In this document: one piece after another, positions 33,070-44,720 of the stretch
How the letters are laid out: each line of letters starts with the position of its first letter
Numbering within the stretch: position 1 is the stretch's first letter
NCBI RefSeq assembly: GCF_027579695.1
Contig: NC_083587.1
Coordinates: forward strand, 37,939,732 to 38,003,731
Direction of reading: 5' to 3'
Length of the DNA stretch: 64,000 bases
DNA from: Neoarius graeffei
Lineage: Eukaryota > Chordata > Actinopteri > Siluriformes > Ariidae
Position numbers and translations under genes: made by a program
Notes under the pieces: model-generated
What the model was told of the DNA's origin: nothing
What the model saw: the letters and a program-made list of their open reading frames with translations, nothing else
Database searches by the model: none

Positions 33070-34682
33070 CAGTGGTGCTTGAAAGTTTGTGAACCCTTTA
33101 GAATTTTCTATATTTCTGCATAAATATGACCTAAAACATCATCAGATTTTCACACAAGTCCTAAAAGTAGATAAAGAGAACACAGTTAAACAAATGAGAC
33201 AAAAAAAATATTATACTTGACCATTTATTTATTGAGGAAAATGATCCAATATTACATATCTGTGAGTGGCAAAAGTATGTGAACCTTTGCTTTCAGTATC
33301 TGGTGTGACCCCCTTGTGCAGCAATAACTGCAACTAAACGTTTGCGGTAACTGTTGATCAGTCCTGCACACCGGCTTGGAGGAATTTTAGCCCATTCCTC
33401 CGTACAGAACAGCTTCAACTCTGGGATGTTGGTGGGTTTCCTCATATGAACTGCTCCCTTCAGGTCCTTCCACAACATTTCGACTGGATTAAGGTCAGGA
33501 CTTTGACTTGGCCATTCCAAAACATTAACTTTATTCTTCTTTAACCATTCTTTGGTAGAATGACTTGTGTGCTTAGGGTCGTTGTCTTGCTGCATGACCC
33601 ACCTTCTCTTGAGATTCAGTTCATGGCCAGATGTCCTGACATTTTCCTTTAGAATTTGCTGGTATAATTCAGAATTCATTGTTCCATCAATGATGGCAAG
33701 CCGTCCTGGCCCAGATGCAGCAAAACGGGCCCAAACCATGATACTACCACCACCATGTTTCACAGATGGGATAAGGTTCTTATGCTGGAATGCAGTGTTT
33801 TCCTTTCTCCAAACATAACGCTTCTCATTTAAACCAAAAAGTTCTATTTTGGTCTCATCTGTCCACAAAACATTTTTCCAATAGCCTTCTGGCTTGTCCA
33901 CATGATCTTTAGCAAACTGCAGATGAGCAGCAATGTTCTTTTTGGAGAGCAGTGGCTTTCTCCTTGCAACCCTGCCGTGCACACCATTGTTGTTCAGTGT
34001 TCTCTTGATGGTGAGCTCATGAACATTAACATTAGTCAATGTGAGAGAGGCCTTCAGTTGCTTAGAAGTTACCCTGGGGTCCTTTGTGATCTCGCCGACT
34101 ACTGCATGCCTTGCTCTTGGAGTGATCTTTGTTGGTCGACCATTCCTGGGGAGGGTAACAATGGTCTTGAATTTCCTCCATTTGTACACAATCTGTCTGA
34201 CTGTGGATTGGTGGAGTCCAAACTCTTTAGAGATGGTTTTGTAACCTTTTCCAGCCTGAGGAGCATCAACAACGCTTTTTCTGAGGTCCTCAGAAATCTC
34301 CTTTGTTCATGCCATGATATACTTCCACAAACATGTGTTGTGAAGATCAGACTTTGATAGATCCCTGTTCTTTAAATAAAACAGGGTGCCCACTCACACC
34401 TGATTGTCATCCCATTGATTGAAAACACCTGACTCTAATTTCACCTTCAAATTAACTGCTAATCCTAGAGGTTCACATACTTTTGCCACTCACAGATATG
34501 TAATATTGGATCATTTTCCTCAATAAATAAATGACCAAGTATAATATTTTTGTCTCATTTGTTTAACTGGGTTCTCTTTATCTACTTTTAGGACTTGTGT
34601 GAAAATCTCATGATGTTTTAGGTCATATTTATGCAGAAATATAGAAAATTCTAAAGGGTTCACAAACTTTCAAGCACCACTG
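33070..34682 (-). mobile_element. Tc1 transposon (family 1), best preserved copy
   Basis: 1,613 bp between TA pairs (33068-33069 and 34683-34684), with long inverted repeats starting cagtggtgcttgaaagt at both ends and inner repeats near 33270 and 34495. The transposase lies on the minus strand. Confidence 0.97.
33293..34315 (-). pseudogene. Tc1 transposase, intact except a stop at codon 3
   Basis: From ATG at 34315 the frame gives Met-Ala-stop (TGA at 34309-34307), then runs open for 337 codons to the natural end after 'GGHTRY'. With the stop read through the length is 340 residues, the family norm. Helix-turn-helix segments lie at about 20-45 and 80-110. The catalytic residues are Asp153 ('[12 protein letters not shown]'), Asp244 ('MQQDNDPKHTS') and Glu279 ('SPDLNPVEMLW'), an exact DD34E spacing. 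The same TGA is present in the copy at 19330. It probably arose from CGA by CpG decay. A downstream non-AUG or readthrough start cannot be excluded. Transposase would act in the nucleus on the long terminal repeats. Confidence 0.93.
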
Positions 34683-34684
34683 TA

Positions 34685-35740
34685 CTTGTCTAATACTAGG
34701 CCTTTTGTAGTAGTAGTAATAATGATATTTGCCTACTGAAAGGTGATCAGGTGAAAAGTTGAAGCCGTAGCAAGACCTATGCTATTAAGCCTTTTGTAGG
34801 TTAAACAGGCTTCGGCAGACAACGTTCTGGAAAGGCTGTATTTTTCTTTGGTTTGATTAGCCTACGATTTAATCTTTAAACATTATGGTTTCAGCAGTTC
34901 GCTTAAACATTGGCGGCTGCAGAGACGGGCTGCAAGATTTCCCGACACTTGTTTAAGATGCCAAACTTCATAGTAAGGAGAAAATAATTCCACAGTATTT
35001 AGTGCCTCGTCAGTCTCAAAAATTAATAGTGAAGGAGCAACGCGAATTAAGTCCCAAAAAAACATCTCGTAGGCCTATATTTTACATTTAAAAAAAAAGT
35101 CCGGAATTGGAAGTCGGTCAGTGGAGTGTAATGAAGTGTCTCATTCACTAAGCACAAAAGGTCGGAAAACAGTGGAGAAAACAGCGATTGCTTAAATAGG
35201 CTACTAATGTTTTACATTAGTAATTTAATGTATGTGACAAATAAGTTCATTGATTAAATAGATAAAGAAGCCAATACTCCAAAGCTCAAAATTCAGGAAA
35301 GTGGCTCCGGTGTCACAAGTGCACAAGAACAGTTATTTGAAAGTTAATCTAATGAATGTGTGCGTGCGCGTGCAATTTCATGAAGAACCGGGACAATTGG
35401 CATTCAGTGAAAGATTCACACCTATGACTCATTATATTCGCGCGCGCCCTCTCGCCCACTGTTGCTTCGTTTTCCCGATTTACACGCGTGTCTGAAGATG
35501 GAGTTTTCAGAAATCTCCACTCTGCCCAGAGTTTGCAAAAGTAGCTGTTTTCAGTGACTGAAACCTCCGTATAGGTGTGAATGAGAGGTGCAGCCGAATA
35601 AATAAATATGCGTCTTTTTTATCCGGCTACATGTAGGCTATCACTGCGCAAAGCCTCTAATGTTGAAATGGTAGTAATATTTGTTAAAATAATAGTAGGC
35701 TAATTTCCACATTAATCGGTAAAATGGCACAAGGGATGTC
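34685..35740. other. Unclassified, no gene
   Basis: Mixed sequence with 'aggcctatattttac' and CpG-containing stretches ('cgcgcgccctctcgcccact'). Probably part of the hAT-like remnants to the right, but no ends can be fixed. Confidence 0.35.
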
Positions 35741-35742
35741 AT

Positions 35743-36640
35743 GGGGGATGGCCGTTTTATAAGGGGAATGATTTGAGATTTTTATTTCAGAAGGGGGATG
35801 CCTCCCCCTACATCCCCCCCAACTCGAGTACTGCGTATAAGGCCACCGGATATAGGCCCTTCGATTTCCATCACTAGAGCGCGTCAAATTACTTTCGGTT
35901 TTGCCAGCATGGACGCGCTTCTTTTAAATGAAAGCACAGATGTGTCAGACATCGACAAAACGGTAAAGAATAAGTGGAGATGGGCTTGGCTAAATGAAAT
36001 GGGCGATAATGGCAAGCCATTTAGTTCATGGTGCAAAAAGATGAAAATGGCAGGTGTGTGCTTTTGTGTAGTTTGCTATAAAAAAAAGTCTATGGAAGCA
36101 ATGGCAAAAAACTAGATGCCTTTGGCTTCACTGCGAAGAAGCAGAAAAAGTGAACTTTCACTTTACTTTTCTTACAAGTTCTTTCTGTTCCACTCTTTTG
36201 AAAGCATGGTTAAAGTTCGACTGCACTTGTACTTTTCTCTTAACCACTGTTGTGCATTACTAAAGTATTGTTGAAATAAATTTGCACTTTGCGCTGAAAA
36301 CTTGATGTTTCATCATTTATAGCCAGTAATGACAATGGTAAAGTCTTGCCTTAGCTTTAGTCATTGTTAAAATTATGTAAATGTACTATAAGTAGGGGCC
36401 GAGGGGATAATGGACAACACGGTGTTTAAAATTTGACGCATTGCTGATGTGGTAGGGGCCAACGACATGGAGCTTTTTTTTTCAGTCAGATGATTTTTTT
36501 TTTTTGCTTTAATCCATGAGTGCAGACATCCCAAGTCTCCCGGAAGTTCCGGGAGTCTCCCGCATATTGATAGTGGCTCCCTGATGCCCGCAAATTGGAG
36601 AATATCTCCCGGAATCTAGAGCAAGTGAGCAAGAGCGTGC
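35743..36640. repeat. hAT-like remnants
   Basis: At 35743-35836 a G/C-run block 'gggggatgcctccccctac' ends in 'aactcgagtac'. The same ending occurs in the same orientation at 49066-49160, so it is a shared element terminus. A BED-like coding fragment follows. At 36514-36620 the text 'agacatcccaagtctcccgg' and 'agttccgggagtctcccgc' is a familiar fish hAT-associated sequence. Confidence 0.5.
35909..36115 (+). pseudogene. BED-like zinc-finger N-terminus of a hAT-type transposase
   Basis: ATG at 35909 opens 'MDALLLNESTDVSDIDK', then 'NKWRWAWLNEMGDNGKPFS', 'WCKKMKMAGVCFCVVCYKK'. The W..W and CxxC pattern after a Lys-rich stretch resembles the degenerate BED finger at the N-terminus of some fish hAT/ZBED-like proteins, which continue 'YGSNGKKAL'. 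Here a one-base change in the A run after 'CYKK' shifts the frame; the next frame reads 'VYGSNGKKLDAFGF' and stops soon after. No catalytic domain follows, so it is a truncated remnant. Confidence 0.5.
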
Positions 36641-36829
36641 ACGCAAAACATTAATGTCTGCATCGCGCATATGACGGAGTGCGCGAGGGAGCCTGTGTGT
36701 GTGCCTGTTCATGTAGCGCATGCTCGACAAAAAGCATCCTGATTGGTTTACAGACATCCAAACTCATTTAGAACAGTGTAGAAATGAGCAGGAGAAAAAC
36801 AGGGAGGGCTCGGAAAATTACTTCAGGCT

Positions 36830-36895
36830 GGAATCAAACCCAAGTCCCCGGATTTATGGTGTGGCGCCTTAGCCACCTGAGCCACAAAGTCCTGC
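36830..36895 (-). repeat. tRNA-like SINE head fragment
   Basis: The reverse complement reads 'gtggctcaggtggctaaggc' (A-box-like) and 'gggtttgattcc' (B-box-like). Only the head is seen; it is not a functional tRNA gene. Confidence 0.45.
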
Positions 36896-37147
36896 TGGCA
36901 TTGCTTTTAAATATCCTACTTAAATCCTTAAAATGAGTCATGTAACGCATGTCTTGTATGATCTGATCTCCAATGGTGAAATAAACCGGTTGTGATATGA
37001 GTACCATCTGTTATTTTAGAAGATAAATTTAATATATAATTTAATATATAGCCTAATGAAAAATAATATTTTATAATATATCACAACATATTACTGTCTG
37101 TAACTGTTCGTCACTAAAGAGTTTTCTAAGATCATAATGTCTGATAT

Positions 37148-37501
37148 CTCATCTCATTATCTCTAGCCACTTTTATCCTGTCCTACAGGGTCGCAGGCAA
37201 GCTGGAGCCTATCCCAGCTGACTACGGGCAAAAGGCGGGGTACACCCTGGACAAGTCGCCAGGTCATCACAGGGCTGACACATAGACACAGACAACCATT
37301 CACACTCACAGTCAATTTAGAGTCACCAGTTAACCTAACCTGCATGTCTTTGGAGTGTGGGGGAAACCGGAGCACCCAGAGGAAACCCACGCAGACACGG
37401 GGAGAACAGGCAAACTCCACACAGAAAGGCCCTTGTCGGCCGCTGGGCTCAAACCCAGGACCTTCTTGCTGTGAGGCGACAGTGCTAACCACTACACCAC
37501 T
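37148..37501 (-). mobile_element. tRNA-derived V-core SINE
   Basis: Complete tail and core on the minus strand; the first bases of the head are missing. An 11-bp duplication atgtctgatat flanks it (37137-37147 and 37502-37512). Confidence 0.94.
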
Positions 37502-38287
37502 ATGTCTGATATTATTTTTTTTATTACATATTAATATTACAACATCACTTTTAGCAATTTTAACAAAAGGTCTGCAAACATTTTTTTTTTTCTCAAGACC
37601 ACATTTACACCGTAATGTAATCATATGAAAAATACCATTACAGACTGGTGGAGCAGCGTGCTGAAAATAATATGTATTTGGTCCAAGGTGTGGCTTTTTA
37701 TCATACGTCGCTGGCTCTTTTGCCAGTAGTGCATCACTTGCGCAGGTCTGGGGTTACCCTGCAATTTTCGGGTTGTTCTATTATTATTAGGCTACCGCAT
37801 AAAAGCGGTCACATTGTGTGCTCAATACCTGTATACAGTGCTGAAATAAACGTTTTGCAATGAATAAGAAGTACGGAGCCGTAGAGGGGACATGGTGAAT
37901 AAAAAAATAACAAAGCGTGGGAACGACTTATAAGGCATGTGCACGAGATATTAATGCGCGTGCACGAGTTATAACACGTGCGCACGCTTTGCATTAAGGC
38001 ATGTGCTCGGGTAGTTAAAAGTGAGGGGACGAGTTACAAATCGTTCCCTCGCTTTCATTAAGGCGTGTGCACGAGATATTAATACGTGCGCTCGAGTTAT
38101 AAAGGTGTGCGCATGGGTTATTAAAAAGTGAGGGAACATCTTAAAACGCCTTCCCTCGGTTTATATCCAAAGCGTGGGAATGATATCCTATGTCGTTCCC
38201 TCGACTTATTAAAATATTCCCACAATATCCTTGTTTTCGTTGATCTCGTTGCCTACACACACACGTACACACAGGCTGTAGCTCACC

Positions 38288-38407
38288 ATGGTAGCTCCGG
38301 AAATACTAGACGCTATTTTATTCTATTTTAATATTGGACTCAGATACACAGAAATCCTCGATGCACTTGCATCCCAACATGGCTTTATTATAAGTCTGAG
38401 ACACCTC
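38288..38407 (+). pseudogene. Helix-turn-helix N-terminus of IS3EU-like transposase, left arm
   Basis: Starts at ATGGTAGCTCCG: 'VAPEILDAILFYFNIGL', 'RYTEILDALASQHGFIIS', 'LRHL'. The 'GLxYxEILxxLxxxHGxxISLRxLxR' pattern is the DNA-binding start of vertebrate integrase-core-domain proteins derived from IS3EU-type transposons. The catalytic DDE domain is absent; after 'LRHL' the frame enters the spacer and the reverse arm. Upstream sequence in both arms is a CpG-rich run with repeated 'gtgcacgagatatta' motifs that may act as promoter or transposase-binding DNA. Confidence 0.7.
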
Positions 38408-38419
38408 CCGGCGAAGCCC

Positions 38420-38560
38420 ATTCTCTCTCAGAACTCTCTTGAGGTGTCTCAGACTTATAATAAAGCCATGTTGGGATGCAAGTGCATCGAGGATTTCTGT
38501 GTATCTGAGTCCAATATTAAAATGGAATAAAATAGCGTCTAGTATTTCTGGAGCTACCAT
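38420..38560 (-). pseudogene. Same helix-turn-helix fragment, right arm
   Basis: Mirror copy on the minus strand, starting at ATGGTAGCTCCA. It runs a few residues further, 'LKRVLRENGLRREV', completing the helix-turn-helix before it reads into the opposite arm. One residue differs (His for Tyr in 'LF[H]FNIGL'). Two divergent promoters facing each other would give convergent transcripts that could pair over their whole length. Confidence 0.7.
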
Positions 38561-39058
38561 GGTGAGCTACAACCTGTGTGTACGTGTGTGTGTAGGCAAC
38601 GAGATCACCGAAAACAAGGATATTGTGGGAATATTTTAATCAGTCGAGGGAATGACATAGGATATCATTCCCACGCCTTGGATATAAACCGAGGGAAGGC
38701 GTTTTAAGACGTTCCCTCACTTTTTAATAACCCATGCGCACGCCTTTATAACTCGAGCGCACGTATTAATATCTCGTGCGCACACAATAATATCTCGTGC
38801 ACATGCCTTATAAGTCGTTCCCACGCTTTGTTATTTTTTTATTCACCATGTCCCCTCTACGGCTCCATACTCTACGGCTCCGTAAAGAAGTGCTTTGAGT
38901 TAACAGCATATTTTTAACACTAGAAGGCCCAAAGTGCAGACTTTAGTCTGCAATGAAATCCCCCCCAAATTTGTGAATAAGTCTAACGTACCATTACCTG
39001 CCTCCCATTGTTGTGTAAAGAAGCCTAATTATTGTGTTACCTGAGAAATAGTCTCTTA

Positions 39059-39743
39059 TGGCCCTTTTCCACTACCCTTTTTCAGCTCACTTCAGCTCGC
39101 TTCAGCTCACTTCAGCCCGACACGGCTCGCGTTTCGACTATCTAAGAACAGCACGACTCAGCTCGCTTCAGCCCTGCTCAGCCCCCAAAACTCGCACGGT
39201 TTTGGAGTGGGGCTGAAGCGAGCCAAACCGAGCTGAGTGAGGCTAGGGGCATGAGGAGACACTCCCCTGTGCACTGATTGGTGAGGAGGAGTGTCCTCAC
39301 ACGCCCACACACGCCCCGCGAGCACGCTGGGATCTGTAAACACCGTAAACCCGGAAGAAGAAGAATTACGAGAATTATGAAGCCTTATGCGCCTCGCCTC
39401 ATCTATACGCTCTTGCCAGTATCTGTTGGCGTTGTCGGCGACAACAAGCCACAGCACCAAGACCAGCAACATTAACGACTCCATGTCCTCCATGTTTATT
39501 GTTTACTCTCCGGGTTGTGAGACTACCGCTTAAAAGGTCACTGATGTCACTGTTTGCGCCGCCTAACGACATCTTCTGACGTCCACCCACTTTCGCTAAC
39601 TCCACCCAATGTGTCCACCCACTTCCAGCCAGCACGGTTCAGCGCAGTTGTAGTCGAAATGCAACTCCAACAGCCCCGCTCAGCCCAACTCAGCACGGCA
39701 CGGCTCAGCCCAACTCAGCCGCGTTGGTAGTGGAAAAGCGGCA
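39059..39743. mobile_element. PIF/Harbinger-like non-autonomous element
   Basis: Left end 'tggcccttttccactaccc' and right end, inward, 'tgccgcttttccactacca' are inverted repeats. Many 'cagctcacttcagctcgctt' or 'gctcagcccaactcagc' subterminal repeats follow. Flanks are TTA (39056-39058) and TTT (39744-39746), an altered 3-bp duplication. This end sequence is common in fish Harbinger elements. Confidence 0.65.
39158..39493 (-). pseudogene. Putative N-terminal exon of Harbinger-element protein
   Basis: The frame starts 'MEDMESLMLLVLVLWLVV' (hydrophobic, Leu/Val-rich) and continues 'ADNANRYWQERIDEARRIR'. It lies in the middle of the Harbinger-like element, and the second segment looks like real coding sequence. 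I believe similar starts occur in fish Harbinger proteins, but I cannot confirm this. The C-terminal part of the frame runs into the subterminal repeats and is probably not coding. Confidence 0.35.
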
Positions 39744-39754
39744 TTTGTTTCTAA

Positions 39755-39900
39755 CCCTAACCAGACTTCGTCACAACCAAGGCAACCAAGAAGGATCAGT
39801 TCTAACCCTAACCCCAAATCCTGGCTCTAACCCCAACCTGAGCTCACCCCTAACCCAACCCCTAGCCTTAGCCCCTAGCCCAAAACCTAGCCTCAAATAA
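39755..39900. repeat. Degenerate CCTAAC-rich repeat
   Basis: Irregular runs of 'ctaaccctaacc' and 'aaccccaac'. Similar to telomeric units but far too irregular to be a telomere. Confidence 0.7.
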
Positions 39901-41771
39901 TAATGGAATAATAACCCAAATATAACATGGGGGTGCTGACCAGGCACTTGTGGAGCATTGAGGATGGGGCTTGGGAAGGACAGTGCACCCTGCAATAATA
40001 ACAGAAGCACTGAACTTTGTGTATGCTGCCACAAATACACCTGTGGCAAATGTACTGTAGGAAAGACTCACCATGGGAATGTGGGAACTACTAGATGGGA
40101 CAACTCTATGCTACATCTCTGTGCTTTGTATAGCCTCCATGTGTAGCGAGCCTGCTTTTCTTAGTGTGAAATAAATGTTTATTTTCTTCCTGAAGTTATA
40201 CCGTCTGTAGTTTTTCCAAGCTGAAATTGTGTTTTTTGGGCCACTAATTCCAGTCCTCTGTCCTCTGACATTGTATAAGCTTGGCAGAGTAAATTGTCAC
40301 TGAAATTAGGGTGTAACCTAAAACCAAATTACCATTCATGAATAGCAACGTCAGTGGGGAGTGGAGTGGCTGTTCACAATACAATGGAGACAGTTAGCAC
40401 CTTGAGAGGAATACACAATTTTTGCAGAGAGGAGGGGGCATGCAGCAGAAGTGAAAATCTCTGGGCCTTTTTAATTAACTGTGTTTATCACATACAGTAA
40501 CACATTATCAACAAAGAAAGAAAAAAAACAATGCCAAGGATCAGGAAAAGACTATCAATGACTGACAGAGCCCCGGCACGTAACTAAGCATTATAAAGTT
40601 AAAAAATATTATTTTTATTGAAAAAACAAGAATGTAATGATTTCTAAAATTTCTAAAATGATTTTACCTAACGCAATTTTCTGCTTTAATCCACATTTGC
40701 TGGTGTTGAGCGTTTTTTTTTTGCTTCTCAAAATCATCTCATCACAGATCACTCGCTGCTGTGTGCGAGCTTCCCTGCCCCCTATTTGTTGAAAATCTTC
40801 TGTTGATGTCGGGGTTTTATATTGATTTATTATTATTATAATTGTTAATAATTAAATGTGATAAATCTGGTTATTAGGAACAAAGGAGGGCATAGTGGGA
40901 AATGATACAGTAACTGTCTCTTGTCGGTTCAAATACGATACTGTTTTGTGATTACACTGTACCGGTTAATAAAAATAGACAAATGGCATGAACCTCTCTA
41001 CTGTCTCTTATTACACTAAAGAAAGGGCCTGGCCGAGTCATTGCGTATTACTGAAAAAAAGAAAGAATGAATGATACACGGATTGTGTATCATTCGTTCT
41101 TTCCATCTTTAATTGCCAATCAAAAAATGAAAAAAAAAAAGTTTTTCATTTCAATTTTAGGCTCATATAAAAAAAAGAAAAACCAGTCATTTTTTCATTT
41201 TTTTTTGTGTTAAAATAAAAACAAATAACAAAATAACCAGTCACTTTTTCATTTTTTGATTGCCATTTGAAAATAGAAAGAATGAATGATACACTGATTC
41301 ATGTCCTCTAATAAAAAGCAAAGTTGGTCTGACACAATATGTTGAAAGCGACAAAATGAATGCCATGTTGTTATTGTTATCATTATTTATTATTACTATC
41401 AGTGGTCGAGTTGTAAAATCAAACCGGGGGGATGGTGAAATTTTTAGTCGTGTGTCGACCCATCAGTCGGTCCGTCGGTGGGAAACTGGTTTGCTTTTAG
41501 GAGGGTTTGCATACAATGTAGATCTGTGGACCTTGTTCATTTACCAGACATACAGTATTTTGTGCTGATAAAGTGTGTAGTACACACTGTGTACCCTTTT
41601 TATTGTTGTAAAAAAACATAATACACTGGTATTTTACTGTAAAACATGCACAGTGTGGATGTCGTGTCATATTTAGTCAGTCTCCTGGCTGACATACCTA
41701 CCACATTCTCCATATTAGGGTGAAATGCAGATGACAAATTTGAAGTGCAACTTCATAGTCATGGTCTACCA
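39901..41771. other. No gene; an inverted repeat at 41052-41300
   Basis: Mostly AT-rich non-coding DNA. Near 41052-41300, 'aaagaatgaatgatacac' occurs at both sides together with inverted 'tttttcattttttgattg' text, suggesting a small foldback element. Confidence 0.4.
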
Positions 41772-42467
41772 TGATAGCAAAAGGGCGTTGATTCGACGGG
41801 GAATCATCGGCATGTTCTTCGACCATACGCCGTCGAATCATCGTGGATCACCGGCGTTGATTCAACACCGCTTTGCTCATACGAGTTTGCGTTGAAACGA
41901 CGTTGAAAAGTGGATGGTGGCCGACAGAGAATAGACCCCCTTTCACCCTTTATTCAACTACGGATTTCGGTCGATTTATAGTTTAATTTTCGGCAATGAT
42001 TCATCCAACTTTACTTCCTGTTTTATGTACAACAGGAAGGCTACAAATTAAGCAAAACAGGCTAAATTAAACTAGCTAACAATAAAGCATCGGGGCTCTT
42101 GCCTAGGATGAACACACACATGCATACTTCAACCATGAAAGTGAAACTTAATTTATATCAATGTGCGTAGACTACGTCCTGTTTTATGTACAACAGGATA
42201 TAAAAATGCATGCAACAATGCACCTCTCCTAATGTTTGTCAAGCTATCTAATGAGGCATAACTTTTAACATTTATAAGGAACAGAACATACTTGAACAAG
42301 TTCTTAGAAACATTTTATGATTTATTTATAATTTATAATTGTGGCCTATTCCTCCTGCGGCGCAGACACCTGTACATGGAAACAGAAAAACATAACCAAA
42401 ATTAATTTGAGGCAGCATTGATAAAGAAAGTCAGCAGTAGGCTATGGGTTTCTAAATGCCACCCTAC

Positions 42468-42577
42468 CTCACGTCTCCTCATCCCTCCCTCTCTCTCTGG
42501 CGCATACTTAAGCCACTTCTTGATTGTGTCACTAAAAGTAGCGTGTGTGCTCCCTGGCAGTTGCTTTTGTAGAGCAT
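42468..42577 (-). CDS. Putative exon following the DUF4806 exon
   Basis: Bounded by an acceptor (pyrimidine-rich 'ttctttttctttcag') and a possible donor 'gag|gtaggg'; alternatively the frame continues about 23 codons to a stop. It encodes 'ALQKQLPGSTHATFSD', 'TIKKWLKYAPEREGGMRR'. The phase fits: the single G left over from the upstream exon plus AT makes Asp. The 'WLKYAPER.GG.RR' ending is what I expect just after a DUF4806 domain, so it probably forms the C-terminus of the same protein. Function of DUF4806 proteins is unknown. No frame damage is seen in this exon. Confidence 0.5.
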
Positions 42578-43072
42578 CTGAAAGAAAAAGAACAAAACAA
42601 CATTGAGACTTTGCATGGTGATAATTGTTAAAGTTTGAGTTGTTAAGACTATGCACGTCACACTCTAGTGGTAGGTGGCAAGTAATGGTACTAGTACAGA
42701 AAATATATGTAAAAATCAGAAACCATAGATGTGAATCTTGTGACAATTTAAACGGGATTAAAAAAAAAAACATTTTAATTTCCCCATTGACACAAAGCGG
42801 AAATAGAAATGCCACTACCGGACCGTTCGTCACTCAGTCAGCCTCCCTGGACTTGCCTGCACACCTGCTTTTTCTGAGTAAGGCGCCTGGTGAGTTTCTT
42901 AATCCTTTTTAATCCTTTGCATCTTTCACAATATGTTTGTCGTTGTCGTTATAATCGTAATGTTACAGTTAGTGAAGGAGTTATCAAAGAACGTTTAGAA
43001 GTAGTGTGCAAGTACTTGCAACAGCTTACTATTTTACCCTCTTTTACAGCTTTGTGCACATGCATAACCTAC

Positions 43073-43232
43073 CAAACAGGACATCATGGATCTTGGTGTC
43101 CTTAAACGCAGTTTTTTCCCCCTTTCCAGCCCAGTTAAATTGGCTGGTCAAGCTGTTGACCAGGAGGCTATGCAGCATCCGCCTCACTGTGACCCCTACG
43201 TCGGTTCCTCCACAAAGGGCTAAGGTAGACAC
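43073..43232 (-). CDS. Putative DUF4806 exon
   Basis: Acceptor 'ttctatcag' precedes GTGTCT, and the donor is 'TTTG|gtaggt'. The 53-codon product reads 'LALCGGTDVGVTVRRML', 'SLLVNSLTSQFNWAGKGEK', 'TAFKDTKIHDVLF', matching the DUF4806 pattern of a Gly-Gly start, paired helices ending in 'FNWxGxGxKxxF' and a final helix. DUF4806 is a short eukaryotic domain of unknown function, often found in multicopy, element-like genes of fish and invertebrates. No stop or frameshift is present, unlike most coding remnants here. The N-terminal exons could not be placed; the THAP exon at 44912 is on the same strand upstream but may belong to another gene. Confidence 0.6.
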
Positions 43233-43523
43233 CTGATAGAATAAAATGTAGCATGAAGACAATAATGAGACAATAATGAGGCTACACAAAAGAACAGGTC
43301 AGCTCAAAACGACATGCGACCTAGGCCTACATGCTCGATTTAAACGCTAAGTTTTCACACCAACGCTAAGTTTTCACTCCAACAAGACAACTACTTCGAC
43401 TCGTTTTTCGATTGAATAATGCATCTGCATTGTTGTTGTTTCAAATGGATACTAGTTGAGGGAAATTTCTCCAACGCGTGATATGACTGAAGTTCATCAT
43501 AACTTCTTAAACTGCTTGAAATT

Positions 43524-43903
43524 CATCTCATCTCATCTCATTATCTCTAGCCGCTTTATCCTTCTACAGGGTCGCAGGCAAGCTGGAGCCTATCCCAGCT
43601 GACTACGGGCGAAAGGCGGGGTACACCCTGGACAAGTCGCCAGGTCATCACAGGGCTGACACATAGACACAGACAACCATTCACACTCACATTCACACCT
43701 ACGGTCAATTTAGAGTCACCAGTTAACCTAACCTGCATGTCTTTGGACTGTGGGGGAAACCGGAGCACCCGGAGGAAACCCACGCGGACACGGGGAGAAC
43801 ATGCAAACTCCACACAGAAAGGCCCTCGCCGGCCCCGGGGCTCGAACCCAGGACCTTCTTGCTGTGAGGCGACAGCGCTAACCACTACACCACCGTGCTG
43901 CCC
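43524..43903 (-). mobile_element. tRNA-derived V-core SINE, full length
   Basis: Complete head (reverse of 'ggcagcacggtggtgtag'), core and GATGAGATGAG tail on the minus strand. A 12-bp duplication ctgcttgaaatt flanks it (43512-43523 and 43904-43915). It lies between the THAP and DUF4806 exons. Confidence 0.95.
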
Positions 43904-44720
43904 CTGCTTGAAATTGTATTCGAAATTCCCTTTATTAATAGTGACTGAATAATGGTACGTACCAGATGTCCAGGGATGAATGAAAATGTAGCGTGGTCCA
44001 GTGTTTTTCTCAATGTTGTTTCAATGGTCCAAGCGTAACAGCAGGCCGATCCACAAGAGAGTCGCGATCCAACCGAGTGGTGTGGGAGTTTCACGTGCAC
44101 CCAGGTATATAACGAAAATGACGTCATCCAGTAAACAGCAGTGGTAATCACACTGCATTATGGGACAGCGTGGGACATCCAACGACATATCGCTACGTAT
44201 ACGTACTGGCCCTTTTTTATATCATTCCTTGAAATGAAAGTCAATACAACAGAGATGAGAGACACCAGGTATGAAAGTAACACCAGGATAAGTTGTAACA
44301 CCACCATTCCCACCAGTTAGGTATAAGATGCAGGTTTTGTAACACTTTCAATCTTCTTAGAATTAATTTATGATCATCTTGGAAATGTTAAGTTATTTGC
44401 AAAAAAACTTTCAAAGATAGAAGGTCAAATCCATTGCTGAGTTAAGAAAGTAAACTGTTTTTTGTTCTTTTTTTATCATTTACTTATCATTATCACTTAT
44501 ATCATTTACTCGTATCTATGTGTAAGCAGGATAAGACAAACAGTGGCAATTTCAGGCCTGTAGCCAGCATTGTGGAGGGGGGGGGGGGATCTTTTTTCCC
44601 CAAAGGTGGACTTCATCTGGCCCCCTACTCCCGTACCCCCCAAATACACGAGCACACTTCAAATCTTCTAATTTAGACATTTAAAAAAATGTTCTACAAC
44701 ACTCTAGCCTAGTGACTTAC

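Larger units (their letters stand above)
37872..38884. mobile_element. IS3EU-like palindromic element
   Basis: A 1,013-bp palindrome with arms of roughly 500 bp and a spacer of about 35 bp near 38405-38440. Ends 'tacggagccgtagagggg' are inverted; the right end has one extra 'ggagccgtag' unit. A 6-bp duplication aagaag occurs at 37866-37871 and 38885-38890. Each arm carries the same coding fragment, so the structure is two copies of the first part of a transposon joined tail to tail. The coding fragment looks like the helix-turn-helix N-terminus of the DDE integrase-like proteins of IS3EU elements. Confidence 0.78.

Noticed and set aside
39755..39900. Interstitial telomere from CCCTAA-like text
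   Set aside because: Only isolated CCTAAC units in an irregular C/A-rich background; no run of exact TTAGGG repeats.
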